A DNA stretch of 64,000 nucleotides, taken from NCBI RefSeq assembly GCF_000972845.2, contig NC_040012.1, forward strand, positions 12,460,930 to 12,524,929, in the 5' to 3' direction. Below, in pieces: positions 12,801 through 25,700 of the stretch (positions are counted from its first letter, which is position 1; every line of letters begins with the position of its first letter). Made by a program: the position numbers and the translations under genes. The notes beneath the pieces are model-generated. The model was given only the letters and a program-made list of their open reading frames with translations, ran no database searches and had not been told where the DNA came from. The stretch comes from Larimichthys crocea. Lineage: Eukaryota; Chordata; Actinopteri; Sciaenidae.

Positions 12801-14563
12801 TTATTCATGTTTAAGTTGATGTGCACTGGAAGCCAGCAAATTCATGAGCAGATGATATAATGAGGATGGATATGAGAATAAATAGAGCCACATATTGAGG
12901 AGTAATGGGTGTACACAGGTGTGATGCAGAGTCAGGGCAAGCACATAGCGTTTTGATTCCTTTTAATGGTACACAGTTGCCACCCTAAATATCTCTGACT
13001 TATAAGTGATAAGTGAAATGATAATACTTATCACCTCACTGTCTCTTCAATCACTACCTCCATCTCAGCTGTTTTAGAGTTGTGACGAATGTCAACCTAG
13101 GGTAACTTAAAATCACATAAATTCACACTGTGGTTGCATTGCAAAAAGTCTGATTATCTGATTTATGATCACATATGAAAGCAACCTCAAACAGAACTGA
13201 AATGATCAGTTCAGTGTGATTTAGGCTGCTCTCACTGTCAAAATAAAGATCTGAATCACATAGTATAAGCGAGAAAATCAGATTTCAGACACTTTTGTCT
13301 GCAGTGTGAACATGGCCAAGTTGAAAAAGTAATTATATCACTGCAGTTATTATGTGATTACAAAATCAATTCTACATTTGGATCTGTGGAGAAAGGATCG
13401 GAGCAAAATGTCCTTTTAGTTCAATCACTTCATTCCACACTCCCTTCAGATCCCAGTCGTTTATCCTGTAGACTATTAATCTGATTTTTACTCAGACTCA
13501 GACTCAAACTGTCTGAAAAGTGCAAGCATAATTTACCATAATTTTCTGTGTAGAGCATACACAGTACATGTCTGTACAGCTTAACTCCAAAATAACATAA
13601 AAAACAACATTTATTCTACGACACGCTATGACAACATGACAGACAGCTAATACTGAAATCTTTATATTCTAAAAGCTTTTCCAAAATGGAAGTTGGAATA
13701 TTATTAATTTATGGTTTATATTGTGACAAAACATTTGATGGTTAACAAACATCACGTGGTGTAACTAATCAAATATTGTATTGCACAATTGTGTTTATCC
13801 TTCATTTAAATGATAGAAATATTCACCGGCTTGGTTCGGAAGCTGAAACGTATCCTGGCTTTTATTATTAGAAATAGGATACAATTTTGAAGGACTGCTG
13901 AGTGGTGCAATGCAGCTTTGATTGAATTGAGTCCCAGATTTGCAGCAGCGTTGAAGGAATTCTGACTCTGTAAGGTCTCTTACTCAGCAGAAATGTCCTT
14001 AAGAGCTGGAGCACTATGGGAGCTGCACTGGTGACGCCAGAAACAAATGCCATCCTGTAGACATTCATCATCTCCATTTAATGGATGCCCATTGTTTGTC
14101 CCCCACATGCCTCACATTAACTTGCTGAGAATATACATTTTGTTGTAAATATCCGGGGTGTCACCCACCCATCCTTCAGGCAACAGACTGGATACAGCGC
14201 TCTGCCTCCTTTGTTTTATTTCCTCGTTCCTAACTAAATTTATTGCATGTTGCTTTAAAACCAGCATTAGGGAGTAACAGTGATTCAGGCGGGGCTCTCT
14301 CCTCCAACGTAATTGGTCCTTGGCAATGCTGCCTTTCAGATTGCAGTGGTATCTTTTACCCCTCTCTGCCCAATGTGCTGCCACACTTACTATAAATATG
14401 ACCCATAAGCACATCGTCATGCAGCTTTCTTCAGCTTGGGAGGCTTTTGAAAAAAAAAAAAAAGCCGTTATTTCTCAGCTGGCGTGTGGAAAAGCACATC
14501 ACAGCTGAGAGCCTTTCCCACACTTCCAAGTGTGGTGGAGAGAGAGTGTGAGAGATGAAAAGA

Positions 14564-14592
14564 AAGCAGAGAAAGAGAGAGAGAGAGATTCT
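14564..14592. repeat. GA-rich simple repeat
   Basis: Mainly GAGA units (AGAAAGAGAGAGAGAGAGAT) within a longer purine-rich stretch. Confidence 0.75.
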
Positions 14593-16691
14593 GGGAAGAT
14601 GCAAGCTTCCTGCGGGCTCTCATAGTCGACACCTGCCTGTCATTTTCTCTGAACCATCTTGCTACAGAGGTTGGCAAGTGTTCTGGCCTGGTGACACTGA
14701 CGGTTGATTGAACTTATATGCAGCAGGAGCATCTAGTAAGGGCCCTGGATATAGCATTGCTATTTTTGCTCTGATTTTCCCACTCATGTTTTATTCAGAA
14801 CTGGAATACTTTAACACGAGAAGGCCTATGTGCATCCAAGTAGGGAAGATGGATGCCCGGTTGTCTGTGGAGATGCAGGGCTGTCATGTGATGGTGTGAA
14901 ACGTCAGCCATGTGCTGTGTGTTTGGGAGACAGAGAACTGAAATTTCCTGCTACTAATTATCATCACTTTGTTAAACACTTTTACTAATAGCCCTTAGTG
15001 TTGCTACAAACAGCTAAAAAAACAATACAAATTCAACAGCCTCTGCACTGGCTGCAGCCCGACTAGTCAATCTTAAATTCACATGACTGAGCTTGAATAT
15101 GTGATTGCAAATTCTGCTTGTTCTTGACCTTGCAGTCACATTTAGCTGCCTTTAAAATTCCAACAAAATCTGGATTATCTGACGAGACTTTTATTTCATG
15201 AGAGTGAGACACAAATATCTGCACACATCTACTGTTAAGAGAGGGTACAGTTAAATCTGTCCCACCGCCGACATACTGTACATCGTCTCGTAAAACCCTG
15301 CTGGCACGCAGAGCTCTGCAGCAGAAATTTGTCCCGTCCCACCGTGCATCTGGTGTGTATTGATTATACTCTTTTGGACAGCGGCACTTACTGTACACAG
15401 GGATTGCAACACAGAGCAGCAGCAGCAGAAAGAGAGAGACGGAGAGAGGTGCAGGGAGTGGTGGGTGGTGAATGAGTTGAGTTGAGCTTAATGTGGCTGC
15501 AACACAGAGCCAGATTTGAACATTGGATTGGAGTGCATGTACAGTACATCCAATGCTGTGTGTGTGTTCAAGCTTGCTTATTTACATTTGTATTTTAGCA
15601 AAAAGTATGCATGATGTATATGTACAAGGATGCAAATACACATCCTCCGACAACTGCAATGCAGCCACATCTTGGCTTCAGCTTTGTCTATTTGCATTCA
15701 TGCCCGGTGTAATGGCGAGAGCTCCAGCCATCGGCGTCCTCACACCTCTTCACTGTACATAGCATCCAGCTGGTAAGAACAATTAACATCTGTACAGCGG
15801 TTTGCGCTGTGTTTAATGTCCCATAGGCTAGAGCAGACCTAAGAAGAGTCTCCCATGTGAGGACAAACTGACTTGTGTGTCAATGCTGCATGATGCAAAA
15901 ACACAACAAAATGAATATAAAAATCTATTAGTCACATTCTGAATTGCAGTATGCGACATTATTCATTGTATTCATGAGCTGTGCTATTTTGAGAGGATCT
16001 TAAATTGTATTAAAAGTAAACAAAGCCTACCTAAGATCACTGCTTCATTTGCTCATTTTTAGCACAATTAAAAAAGCAAGAGAGGAAAAACTCTGCCATG
16101 AAGCCATTCCTGTTTAAATCACAACATAAAACCATGAATGTGCAGTATTCACAACACAACTGCACTAAAAGACAACAACTATAATTGCCCCCAGGCATTC
16201 AGTCAGACAGTCTGTTATATTAACAACAAAAGAATATTACCGAAAGGAGCATAAGTATATGCTCAGAGAGAAGGGATTGAGAAAAGATGTTAGGTGGAGC
16301 GTGTGAGCAAAGATGTAAGAAAACCCAAGGATGTCTGGTCTTTTTGGTAGGAGGATGTTAGTGGAAAATCAAAAGCGCTAGCTCCTGTAATTGGGAGAGT
16401 TTCTTGTGTGTGTGCAGGCAGAAAGCAGATGGGGCTGTAGTTGAGGTGCTGAATGATGGGAAAATAAAAACAAGCAGACAACCTCTTCTGGTGAGACGGC
16501 TGCTGTGTCAGCAGGCAACACATGCACATCAAGGTAACAAGGGACCGATACGCATGCACACTCGGTGGCGCACACACTTGCACACGTCTCTGCCTTTTGG
16601 CTAAACAATCCATAGACAAGATCCACAGGGAAATAGTAATGACTCTAGATCCACAAACACTGTAATCTCTCTGCTGTTAATGTCAGTGACA

Positions 16692-16710
16692 GTGTGTGTG
16701 TGTGTGTGTG
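16692..16710. repeat. (GT)n microsatellite
   Basis: About nine tandem GT units in noncoding DNA. Confidence 0.85.
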
Positions 16711-19469
16711 CGGGCAGTAATGATTGAAATCAAACCTGTGAAGTAGGTCAACCATTTATCTACACCTACATCCTCTAATGTTTTATGATGGGTGACACAA
16801 CCGTTGATAGCTGCACACTAACTGATGCCATTTATATTGTTATGTCTTTGTGACTGTGTGCAGGGCCATTTAACTCGGCAGCAAATTAGATTAGTGCAGA
16901 GGCTGAACAGGTCAATGCAATAAAGCAATGTTTCATACGTGCGCTCTGATTCCATTAGAAGCCCATAGAGTATTTGTCATGTGTATGCTACAAGCCTCAT
17001 TTCTGGAAAAAGTCGGCACGACATGCAGCAGAGACTAAATCCCAAAGCAGAGCATCAGCTGTTTAAACACCGAACATTGTCGAGTTGGCTTCGAAACCTT
17101 CGATTCATCTCCAAATGATCACACACTCAAGCTCGCCACACATCAAAGCAAATAACACAACTCTGTTTTCATTGAAAGAGACACCGGACTGGCAGTGGCT
17201 TTATTTTAACGGTGAAGTGCATTTTCTGCTCTCTGTGAAGCAGCAGTTCATTGATGAAAACACGGATACAGTTATAAAATTTCCAGTGACTCACAAAGCA
17301 TCTTGGCCTCCCCTTGTGTCATTCTTTGCACATTAAATGTAACTGTTTTTATGATCTATATGGGATTTAAACATAATAAAGAGAAACCAAAGCCACTGCC
17401 ACAACTACACAGAGATAATTACTTAGTTCTTGTTTCACATCCTTGGCAGCTCTGGTCATTTATCATTATTAAGCACCTGGGCACACAACCACAAGACTTT
17501 TGGTTGCCTTGGTAATAAGCAAGCTAAATCCTGCTCCACTTCTTCAGGTGGAAGTGAGTCAACAGTGCTGTTGTACAAATCGCCCCCGTACCATCCTCAT
17601 GCTTTGTATGAGCTTGTTGTAGAGTAGGGAAATAAAACAAACACACAAAAAAAAGGAGCAGAGAGACAAATGACAGTGTCCTACCACTGACAACAGACTT
17701 GTCTCCACAGGCCAAATATTCATTGGCAAGAACAGCCAAGAACTACAGAGGCTTATCTGAGATAAACACACTGGGAGTCTTTTTTTTTTATTCAACATTC
17801 ACTCATGCAGGAAAACACAACTGAGCACTTTTGCTCTTTTTTTTTCCAGCAGTGCCCTGGTTCACATTGCACACCTGGGAGCTGTCAATACAGCAGTTAC
17901 ATGGTTGACCACTGAGCAGCTGCACTGGTGAAAAGTGCAGTCACTTTATGATTAAACTTGTGACCCTGTGATCACAACCTCTAGAGTGTGGACTAACACT
18001 GCTTAGTGAGCTCTTAAAGAGGGATGGAGATTTGCTGGCATTCTCTGGTCTTATCTGTTTTAAAGTGAATATGTTTGAGATTTGGGAACCAGTGGTCAGA
18101 CAAAAATAGCAGTTTAAAGATAGCAACCTTTTATAGACTCAATTATTGATTAACTAATTCAATTGCAATAAAAACGAACAGCCCTATAAACACACTGCTT
18201 TTTCATTACAATAGATAATGTGTACACTGTGCACTATTCTAAACTTTAGTTTAAATCACACTGGAATCATGTTTTTCACATGAGTGCATTCAATAGAGCA
18301 AAAGACAAATATCTAAATAAAAGAAATACCATCTACAAACCATCTCCGAAAACCTACATGTTCTGTAAAAATCCCTTATTGAATTGGCCAGCATCCAAAC
18401 ACCACAGTAGACTAGGCGTGGTGCTCATCTCACACATTATGCTGAGTGGATAGATGGGTGTGACTCCAGCAAAGCTGAGCTGCTGGAGGGGGGGAAGGAT
18501 CTATAAAGTTGCGATAGCTCTTAGGATTAATATGTTTTGCATCCTGTATTTGAGAACATTTGCATCCAACAAACAGCATAGGACTTGTGACATGTGGGCA
18601 CACTCACATCATCCCAGTGAGTGAATAGAAAAGCAAAGCAAATTTGTGACTGCTACAAATCGAGATTATTAAATTACACGAGTATAGCTACTGTGAGATG
18701 TGTTTTTTTTTCTCTATGTGTGTAAGCAGCGTGTGTCTTGATTACACTGGGGTGCAAAAAAAAAAAAAAAAAGATCTGAATCTGTTGACTCAGTCAGCAT
18801 AAAATGCCAAGTCACCATGGTAACAGGGGATGCAACACGCTTTGTAAAGGCTGATGGAGACAGGAGGACTGCTCACCATGAGCATCGTGTTTAACAACTG
18901 TGAAATGCGGTGATTAGAAATCTACAAAACATTGCTGAACAAACCGAATATCCCGTCAGATTTGGTGTGCACCACAACCACCAGCCAAGGCTTTGAGCTA
19001 CTACAGATCACGTTGAAGCTTCTTCACATTATGTAACTGCGTTGAATTACAGTGGATTTACCAAGCGCTGGCGAAATCTAAATTCACACACGAATGGCAT
19101 TTAGAGCATTAAAATAGGTCTTTAATATCTAAACTCCATTAGAGCTTTTTCTTTTTTTTCCTTTTTTTTTTTGCGCCAGACACGTCAGTAACCAGCAGTC
19201 CACAAAGTTGCATAACATTTCAGTCAGATTTCTCGCTGCCTTACAAGAATATTTATACACTATCCATGAATAGGATACATTTTGGAGGGATACATCTCAC
19301 AGAGAGCAATCCACACGGGCAATTTTTTTTTTCATAAAGCAGGAGCATATCTACCCCCTTTTTTTATCTACCCACCCACATAAAGAGATCTGGCTAATAG
19401 AAAGAATTTTTTTTGGGAGGGGGGGCAGGATGGATGGGTGAATGGGTGGATGGATGGATGCGCGCCTAC

Positions 19470-19581
19470 CTGTCCGCAGGTTGAAGGAGAGTCGGGCTTC
19501 AACGAGATATGGGGTGTCGCTCTTGGAGCGAAGTCTCCTTATCGGTCTGCGGTCTGTGCTGCTGTCTGGAGTGGTCGCCAT
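19470..19581 (-). CDS. phactr1: phactr1 N-terminal coding exon (partial gene)
   Basis: PHACTR1 binds G-actin through RPEL motifs and binds protein phosphatase 1, linking actin state to cell shape and synapses. On the minus strand, from ATG at 19581-19579, 37 codons begin [20 protein letters not shown] and continue through [17 protein letters not shown]. The exon ends in phase 1 at a GTAGGC donor (19469-19464). The segment [23 protein letters not shown] matches the human PHACTR1 N-terminus closely and is absent from PHACTR3 as I recall it. The ATG has a weak -3 base, and the frame is open upstream to 19704, so this could be an internal Met of a longer exon. RPEL and PP1-binding regions lie in later exons that are not visible. 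The gene is divergent from sirt5, as expected from their closeness in human 6p. Confidence 0.8.
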
Positions 19582-19689
19582 CAATTTGAACCAGTGTCCG
19601 GGGATGACTGCTGGCCGACTGGGGGCAGACGCAGAACCACGGCCACTCACACACCGAGAGGTAGCTATTGATGGAGAGGAGGGAGAGTT

Positions 19690-19755
19690 CACACACACAC
19701 ACACACATACACCGAGGGAGGGAGGGAGGGAGGGAGGGAGAGAGAGAGAGGCGTC
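19690..19755. repeat. Compound (CA)n / (GGGA)n / (GA)n repeat
   Basis: A run of CA units (19691-19707) is followed by seven or so GGGA units and then GA units. It sits just upstream (minus-strand sense) of the phactr1 exon. Confidence 0.85.
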
Positions 19756-20479
19756 GGTGGAAATCTGGCATGGTGTGAGGAAAAAAAAAGATGGCTAAAT
19801 ATAATATCAGATCTCACTTTAACACTTAAATTAAACGGTGATCTTGTCACACTCAGAAAATATCTTATATATATATTATATCTTATTATATCTCAAATAT
19901 CTAATAGCCTGTATATACAGATGTAGATATATAAAGTGGGATTTTTCACATTTAAAATAGACTTTATCACAATTAAGTACAGAATTGTTCTGTATCATTA
20001 ATGAATGATACGAATAAGTATGAATATTTATAATTTTGCACTTGTAGGGGAGAAAAAAAAAATACAACAAATGGGTTTCACATTTCCACAACACACAAAC
20101 CTATACCAGAGCACACAACACAACATGATATACTATTAAATATAAGCAATACAACAGCAGTGCAATGTCATATGTATGATAATGTGATATATAAATTAAT
20201 GCTTGAATGTAGAACCATGGCAGAAGAGATGCAATGAAATGGCATGAGATTTCCAGTGCAGCTCATGTGATGTGTAATATGCTCAATTATGTAAACATAA
20301 ATACAAACACGGTGATTTAAAAAAGGCACAATTAGACTGTACTATTCAATGGCGCTTCATGAAGTGTTGCTCTGAGGATGAATGAATCATCCTGAATGGA
20401 CTACACGTGCAGCAGTCTGCCACTAGATGTCTCTGTTAAACTACACTTTTCTGTTCTGTTTCCTCTTTTCTTCGCTTTA

Positions 20480-20725
20480 CTTCAGTTTATGTGCATTTTT
20501 TCACGACAGTGTGGTGCGTTTGCGGCCTTGATATTTGCAGTGACAGAGGTAAACAAGCAAACTCGTCGCGTCTTTGTGCAAAGTGTGAACTCTCACCGAG
20601 CGAGGTCAAGCACGGCGAGGTTAGTACGGCAAGGTCATTTTAAAACACGCGTGTTTCGGTCCTGTTTGCACGCGATGTATTACCTGTAGATACACGTTTG
20701 TGTTCGCACGTTAGTTCCTGCATGC

Positions 20726-20762
<37 letters not shown>

Positions 20763-20960
20763 CACACCGAGCTAACTTCAGTCCACGACGTTAATGCAAC
20801 GCTATGCTGACGGGTGGCACATCTTAGTTTGTAAAGAGCTTACAGTGAACTACGTGTGCTGTTGTTAGTGCAGTGGCTGGTTGTTGGTGATTGCATTGGA
20901 ATAAAACAGACCGACAAACCAAGCCACAACAGTGAGTGCAACTTAGCTGTAGCTCGTTAA
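20480..20960 (+). promoter_or_regulatory. Candidate sirt5 promoter / noncoding first exon region
   Basis: The sirt5 coding start lies only five bases inside its exon, after a clear acceptor (GTTCTAG ending 22737), so an untranslated exon must lie upstream. This segment is richer in CpG than its surroundings (for example GTCGCG, ACCGAGCGAGG, CACGGCGAGG, AACACGCG). It offers possible donors at 20549 (GTAAAC) and 20620 (GTTAGT). This is inference from base composition; no TATA box was identified. Confidence 0.35.
20729..20761. repeat. (TG)n microsatellite
   Basis: About sixteen TG units inside the candidate sirt5 promoter or first-exon region. Confidence 0.9.
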
Positions 20961-21000
20961 ATCAGAGTCGTAGTGACGTTTAGCCTGTTATAACTTTACA

Positions 21001-22066
21001 TTTGGCTGGTGAGTTGTAGTCTTTAATGCATCAGGATAGTGAGTTGTAGTCTTTTATACATCAGGATAGTGAGTTGTAGTCTTTTAGGCTTTATGCTAGT
21101 GAGTTGTAGTCTTTAAAAGTTTTGGATAGTGAGTTGTAGTCTTTAAAGGTTTAGGATAGTGAGTTGTAGTCTTTAAAAGTTTAGGATAGTGAGTTGTAGT
21201 CTTTTATGCATCAGGAAAGTGAGTTGTAGTCTTTTATGCATCAGGATAGTGAGTTGTAGTCTTTAATGCATCAGGATAGTGAGTTGTAGTCTTTTATGCA
21301 TCAGGATAGTGAGTTGTAGTCTTTTATGAATCAGGATAGTGAGTTGTAGTCTTTTTTGCATCAGGATACTGAATTGTAGTCTTTTATGCATCAGGATAGT
21401 GAGTTGTAGTCTTTTATGCATCAGGATAGTGAGTTGTAGTCTTTTATGCATCAGGATAGTGAGTTGTAGTCTTTTATGCATCAGGATAGTGAGTTGTAGT
21501 CTTTTATGCATCAGGATAGTGAGTTGTAGTCTTTTATGCATCAGGATAGTGAGTTGTAGTCTTTTATGCATCAGGATAGTGAGTTGTAGTCTTTTATGCA
21601 TCAGGATAGTGAGTTGTAGTCTTTTATGCATCAGGATAGTGAGTTGTAGTCTTTTATGCATCAGGATAGTGAGTTGTAGTCTTTTATGCATCAGGATAGT
21701 GAGTTGTAGTCTTTTATGCATCAGGATAGTGAGTTGTAGTCTTTAATGCATCAGGATAGTGAGTTGTAGTCTTTAATGCATCAGGATAGTGAGTTGTAGT
21801 CTTTTTTGCATTAGGATAGTGAGTTGTAGTCTTTAAAGCTTTAAGCTAGTGAGTTGTAGTCTTTTTTGCATCAGGATACTGAATTGTAGTCTTTTATACA
21901 TCAGGATAGTGAGTTGTAGTCTTTTATACATCAGGATACTGAATTGTAGTCTTTTATGCATCAGGATAGTGAGTTGTAGTCTTTTATACGTATAAAAGAC
22001 TACACCTCACTATCCTGATGATCAGGATAGTGAGTTGTAGTCTTTTGTATCAGGATAGTGAGTTGG
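21001..22066. repeat. 30-bp minisatellite, about 35 units, with inverted terminal unit
   Basis: Tandem 30-base units share the core GATAGTGAGTTGTAGTCTTT. Eleven consecutive units (21391-21720) are identical, while units at both edges are more diverged (for example TTTAAAAGTTTAGGATAGT types at 21110-21190). At the right end, unit 21961-21989 is followed immediately by its reverse complement (21990-22018, one mismatch), then by another forward unit and a partial one ending at about 22066. The 30-base period is ten codons, so long open frames on both strands (decapeptide repeats) are an artefact. The array probably lies in intron 1 of sirt5, between it and the divergent phactr1 exon. Confidence 0.95.
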
Positions 22067-22742
22067 GCAGCCTGTAAAACCTGTTCTGACTTTGTTCAGG
22101 CTTGCAGGCACGCTCAGGCGCGCCCACTTTTGTGTTTTTAATCATTTAAGGAAGCTATTTAAAACCTTCCTCCTTACTTTTACCTCCAACCTCAAATGTA
22201 TCGTATGCACAGTCCCTGTTTTATCATTGCCAACAGGCTGGCTTCCTCACTTTGATTGCCGATTGCACAATCTTAACATTGCATGCATTGTTGCAGCCAT
22301 ATCTTTACGGCAATGTTTAAGTGAGATATGCAGTTGCACGTACATAGGTTCACTTGTTTTTTTTCCTCACACACACTAAAATATGTTTTGGTGGCTGCTG
22401 CAGCACAGTTAACACTAAATGCATATAATTTTATAATATAATATAAATTTTATACATAATTTATATACACATGCTCCAGCTGAACCATACATTTTTGGCA
22501 TATTTGAACACTTTGGAATCCCTGATAGGATTTTTAGAAAAACATTTAATTCAAGATGAGATTACCTTCATATTTAGTGTAGAAAACTCAGTATCCATAT
22601 AAACCTAGAAAATGTGTTCATATCTGCACCATATACTGTAAATCAATACAACTAATTAGATTTAGTTAAATATGTGAGTTAATATAATAATTTTGTTTCA
22701 TTTTGTGTTCTCTGTCTTGTTTTTTTATGCGTTCTAGTGACA

Positions 22743-25700
22743 ATGCTGCTCCAAAATCGAGCCGTGTTTGCACTCGGACTTCGCATGTGCTCCACTAATG
22801 TGACAAGAGGACCTTTGGTGGACACAGGAAGACCCAGCTCAGGTAAAACTACAAGAGTGTGCTCAGTAGTGTGTGGATCTCCCCCAGGTGTGTCTGTGGG
22901 CACGGGGGTGGGTGAATGAATGGGAGACAATACTCAGGTTACGTATTCAAGGTGCAAAACTGGCAGCAATGTAAAATGTCAGTGTCTGAGAGAAAATGGA
23001 AACAAAAGAATCAGCTGACACTAACATGACTGCCGTCCCTAGCAGAAAGAGGAATACAAACTGAAACAGTTGTTCATCACTTAAGGCCCCTACAGTTAAG
23101 AAGAATGAGGAATCATCAGTCGGCCTAAAACATAGCAGTCAATAAAACAAGTTTTTCAATGATTGTGAATCACAGCAACCATGAGAGGTCCGTGAGCATG
23201 CAGTCAAACATGCCCACAAAAATATTGACTGCTCTTGCAGGAGATAATGACAGCTGATAGGTTTATGTATGATGTTGGTTTCCAGCTGCATCAGGTCAAT
23301 ATTGATTTGTCATTAAACAGTGGAAACAGTCAGGTCATCCTTCCTGACAGGCACCGCACATAAGAAAATGTTCCAATCAAATTTCACAGTAAGGTACAGA
23401 AATATCATAGCATCTAGGAAATGAGTGGAAAAATAAATCAAGTAGTAACTGTAAATGAATCAAAACAAACATGTAGTTCCAGAATAAGTTCATCCAGAAC
23501 CATGTTGTAGATAATGATAAGTTAATATGGATCTATTGATGTTAGTGTCTAATGATTACTTAAGTGTACATTTGCATTTTGACCTCTTTGACAAATCAAT
23601 TGTTCCTGAGTCCACTAATGCAAAGTTTCATTGATTAAAACCACACACTGTTAATGGACAGTCTGTTTGTTGTTGTCTGACTTCAAATTGTTACTAAATA
23701 TTAGAACAAGATGTTGGAAATTATCATATTAAGAACAAAAAAACATTGATCACTCCAATTGTCTTCTATTGTTTTGTATTAATAAATATATTAAAAACCA
23801 AATTGTTTTCCCTTTATTTTCCTAGACCTGTCTGAATTCCGTAAGGCCTTTTCCAAAGCCAAGCACATAGCAATCATCACAGGGGCTGGTGTGAGCGCAG
23901 AGAGTGGAGTGCCAACCTTCAGAGGAGAAAATGAGAAGTGGAGGAAGTGGCAATCTCAGGTAATTTCCTAAAAAAACAAACAAACTGTTGTATATGGCTG
24001 TATTATTTATCATTATTTAGGTCAAAGTTTTGCGTTTGGTCTAATTTTCAGCTGTGGTTCAAAGTTGTTGCTGTGGAGTGTATTTTATGTTTACATATAC
24101 ATCTTCAAAGCTCAGTAGATTTTTCTCAGCAGCAACAGGTAGTAAAAAGACCATTTGGTGTTTGTTGCGTAATCTTCATTTTGTAATCATTCTTGTTGTG
24201 GGGTACAGCAATCTTTACTTTCCGGAAAGAATAAAAAATTGTCTTTCATACAAAAAGTTATATTTTTTTCTCTCTGAGATGTTTAAACTTAATCTGTGCT
24301 GTCTAATTCTTGTATTTGAACACTGCACTCTTGATTACTACCTCCTTAGCACTTGAGTTTTGACCTAAAACAATCCAATGTTGATGCAGGATCTGGCAAC
24401 TCCAGAGGCCTTCTCTCGCAACCCGTCTCGGGTCTGGGAGTTCTACCATTACAGAAGGGAGCTGGCTTTGAGCAAGAAGCCCAGTGCTGCCCATCTGGCT
24501 ATAGCAGAGTGTGAGGCCCGGCTGAGGAAGCAGGGACGCTCAGTGGTCATCATCACCCAGTGCATAGACGACCTCCACCGACAGGCCGGGTCCAAACATG
24601 TGCTCAAGGTTCACGGTGAGAGGCAGAGTTGGGTTCGACGTACAGACTATCATGCATTAGACTGAAATATTGATATGAGATCTCACTGCACATAATTCTT
24701 AGACGTGTTTTACTTCTGAAGTTTTGGATTTGAACAAGTTGCCATCGAGAGACAAAATACTTAAAATGCAGAGGATTCCTTCCTCTATGGAGATAAATAA
24801 AATATAACTAAGTACATTATAACTAAAATCCTGAAGCTGCTTCATAGTCAGTGATTACTGGAAAATATGACAGTGTGGTATTACCCATGGTTTTGCCCAT
24901 AGTTTAACTGGGATATGGAAACATTTTGGGATTCATAGAGGTTGGTTTATTAAAAAACATTTTATGATACCCACAGAGTTGGTATTTAATGCCAGTGGAC
25001 TACACTTAAAAAAGTGTCTTGTAATGATGTAATTTCCAAGGCTGATTCTCTCATTTCAATCTCAAAGAGACAGTTTTATCTGTTTTCATACAGTTTTAGG
25101 GTGGATTTTGGTATAAAAAAATAAAAAAAAACAGTGCATTGACTTGATTCTTTCGCAAGAAAATCTTGCTTTAATTGGCTACAGTCTGTGTGAGTCAGGG
25201 CACAAAAACTTTCTTTGTCAGCTAATTCTGCGGGCCTAAATGACAAACAGCTGTGTTTTTCATGTGTTCCTGCAGGCAGTCTGTTGGAGACGCGCTGTGT
25301 TAGCTGTGGAGAAGTGACTGTGAACAAACGGAGCCCCATATGTGCCGCCCTGAAGGGCAAAGGGTAAGAGACGGCACCTATAGAGTACATACAAACACTT
25401 GACAAACATGTAGTATTTGTAATCTGATCTCCTCAGTTTGACCTGAATGATTTAACCCGCTGTGTTTGTTCTCTTAACGTACAGTGCGCCTGACCCAGAT
25501 GTTGCTGATGCCCAGATTCCTGTGGATAAACTGCCAAGGTGGGATTACTGTCACTTCATATTAATAACACTGAGGGTCAGATTTACTAAGCCTTTCATAC
25601 TGCTTTTCTGATGCATACTATGCCTGGAGTTTTCATTTATTAAACAGGTGCACAAGCCTGAAAACACAGCTTGCCTTTCATCTTAGGTGTATTATGCATG

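Larger units (their letters stand above)
9830..19440. other. Intergenic or intronic stretch without a recognisable gene
   Basis: I looked on both strands for coding exons, including the next phactr1 exon (expected to encode the KPWKWRKKK segment on the minus strand), and found none. The stretch contains scattered homopolymers, a GA-rich tract near 14564-14592, a TG repeat at 16692-16710 and a GGAT-rich tract at about 19430-19460. If phactr1 continues leftwards, all of this is its first intron and the zinc-finger gene may be nested in it. Confidence 0.5.

Noticed and set aside
21263..21746. Long open frames on both strands with decapeptide repeats
   Set aside because: The 30-base minisatellite period is a multiple of three, so any frame without a stop in one unit stays open. 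There are no splice sites or flanking coding sequence.
21001..22066. CRISPR-like array
   Set aside because: Units abut with no unique spacers, and the context is a vertebrate genome. It is a minisatellite.
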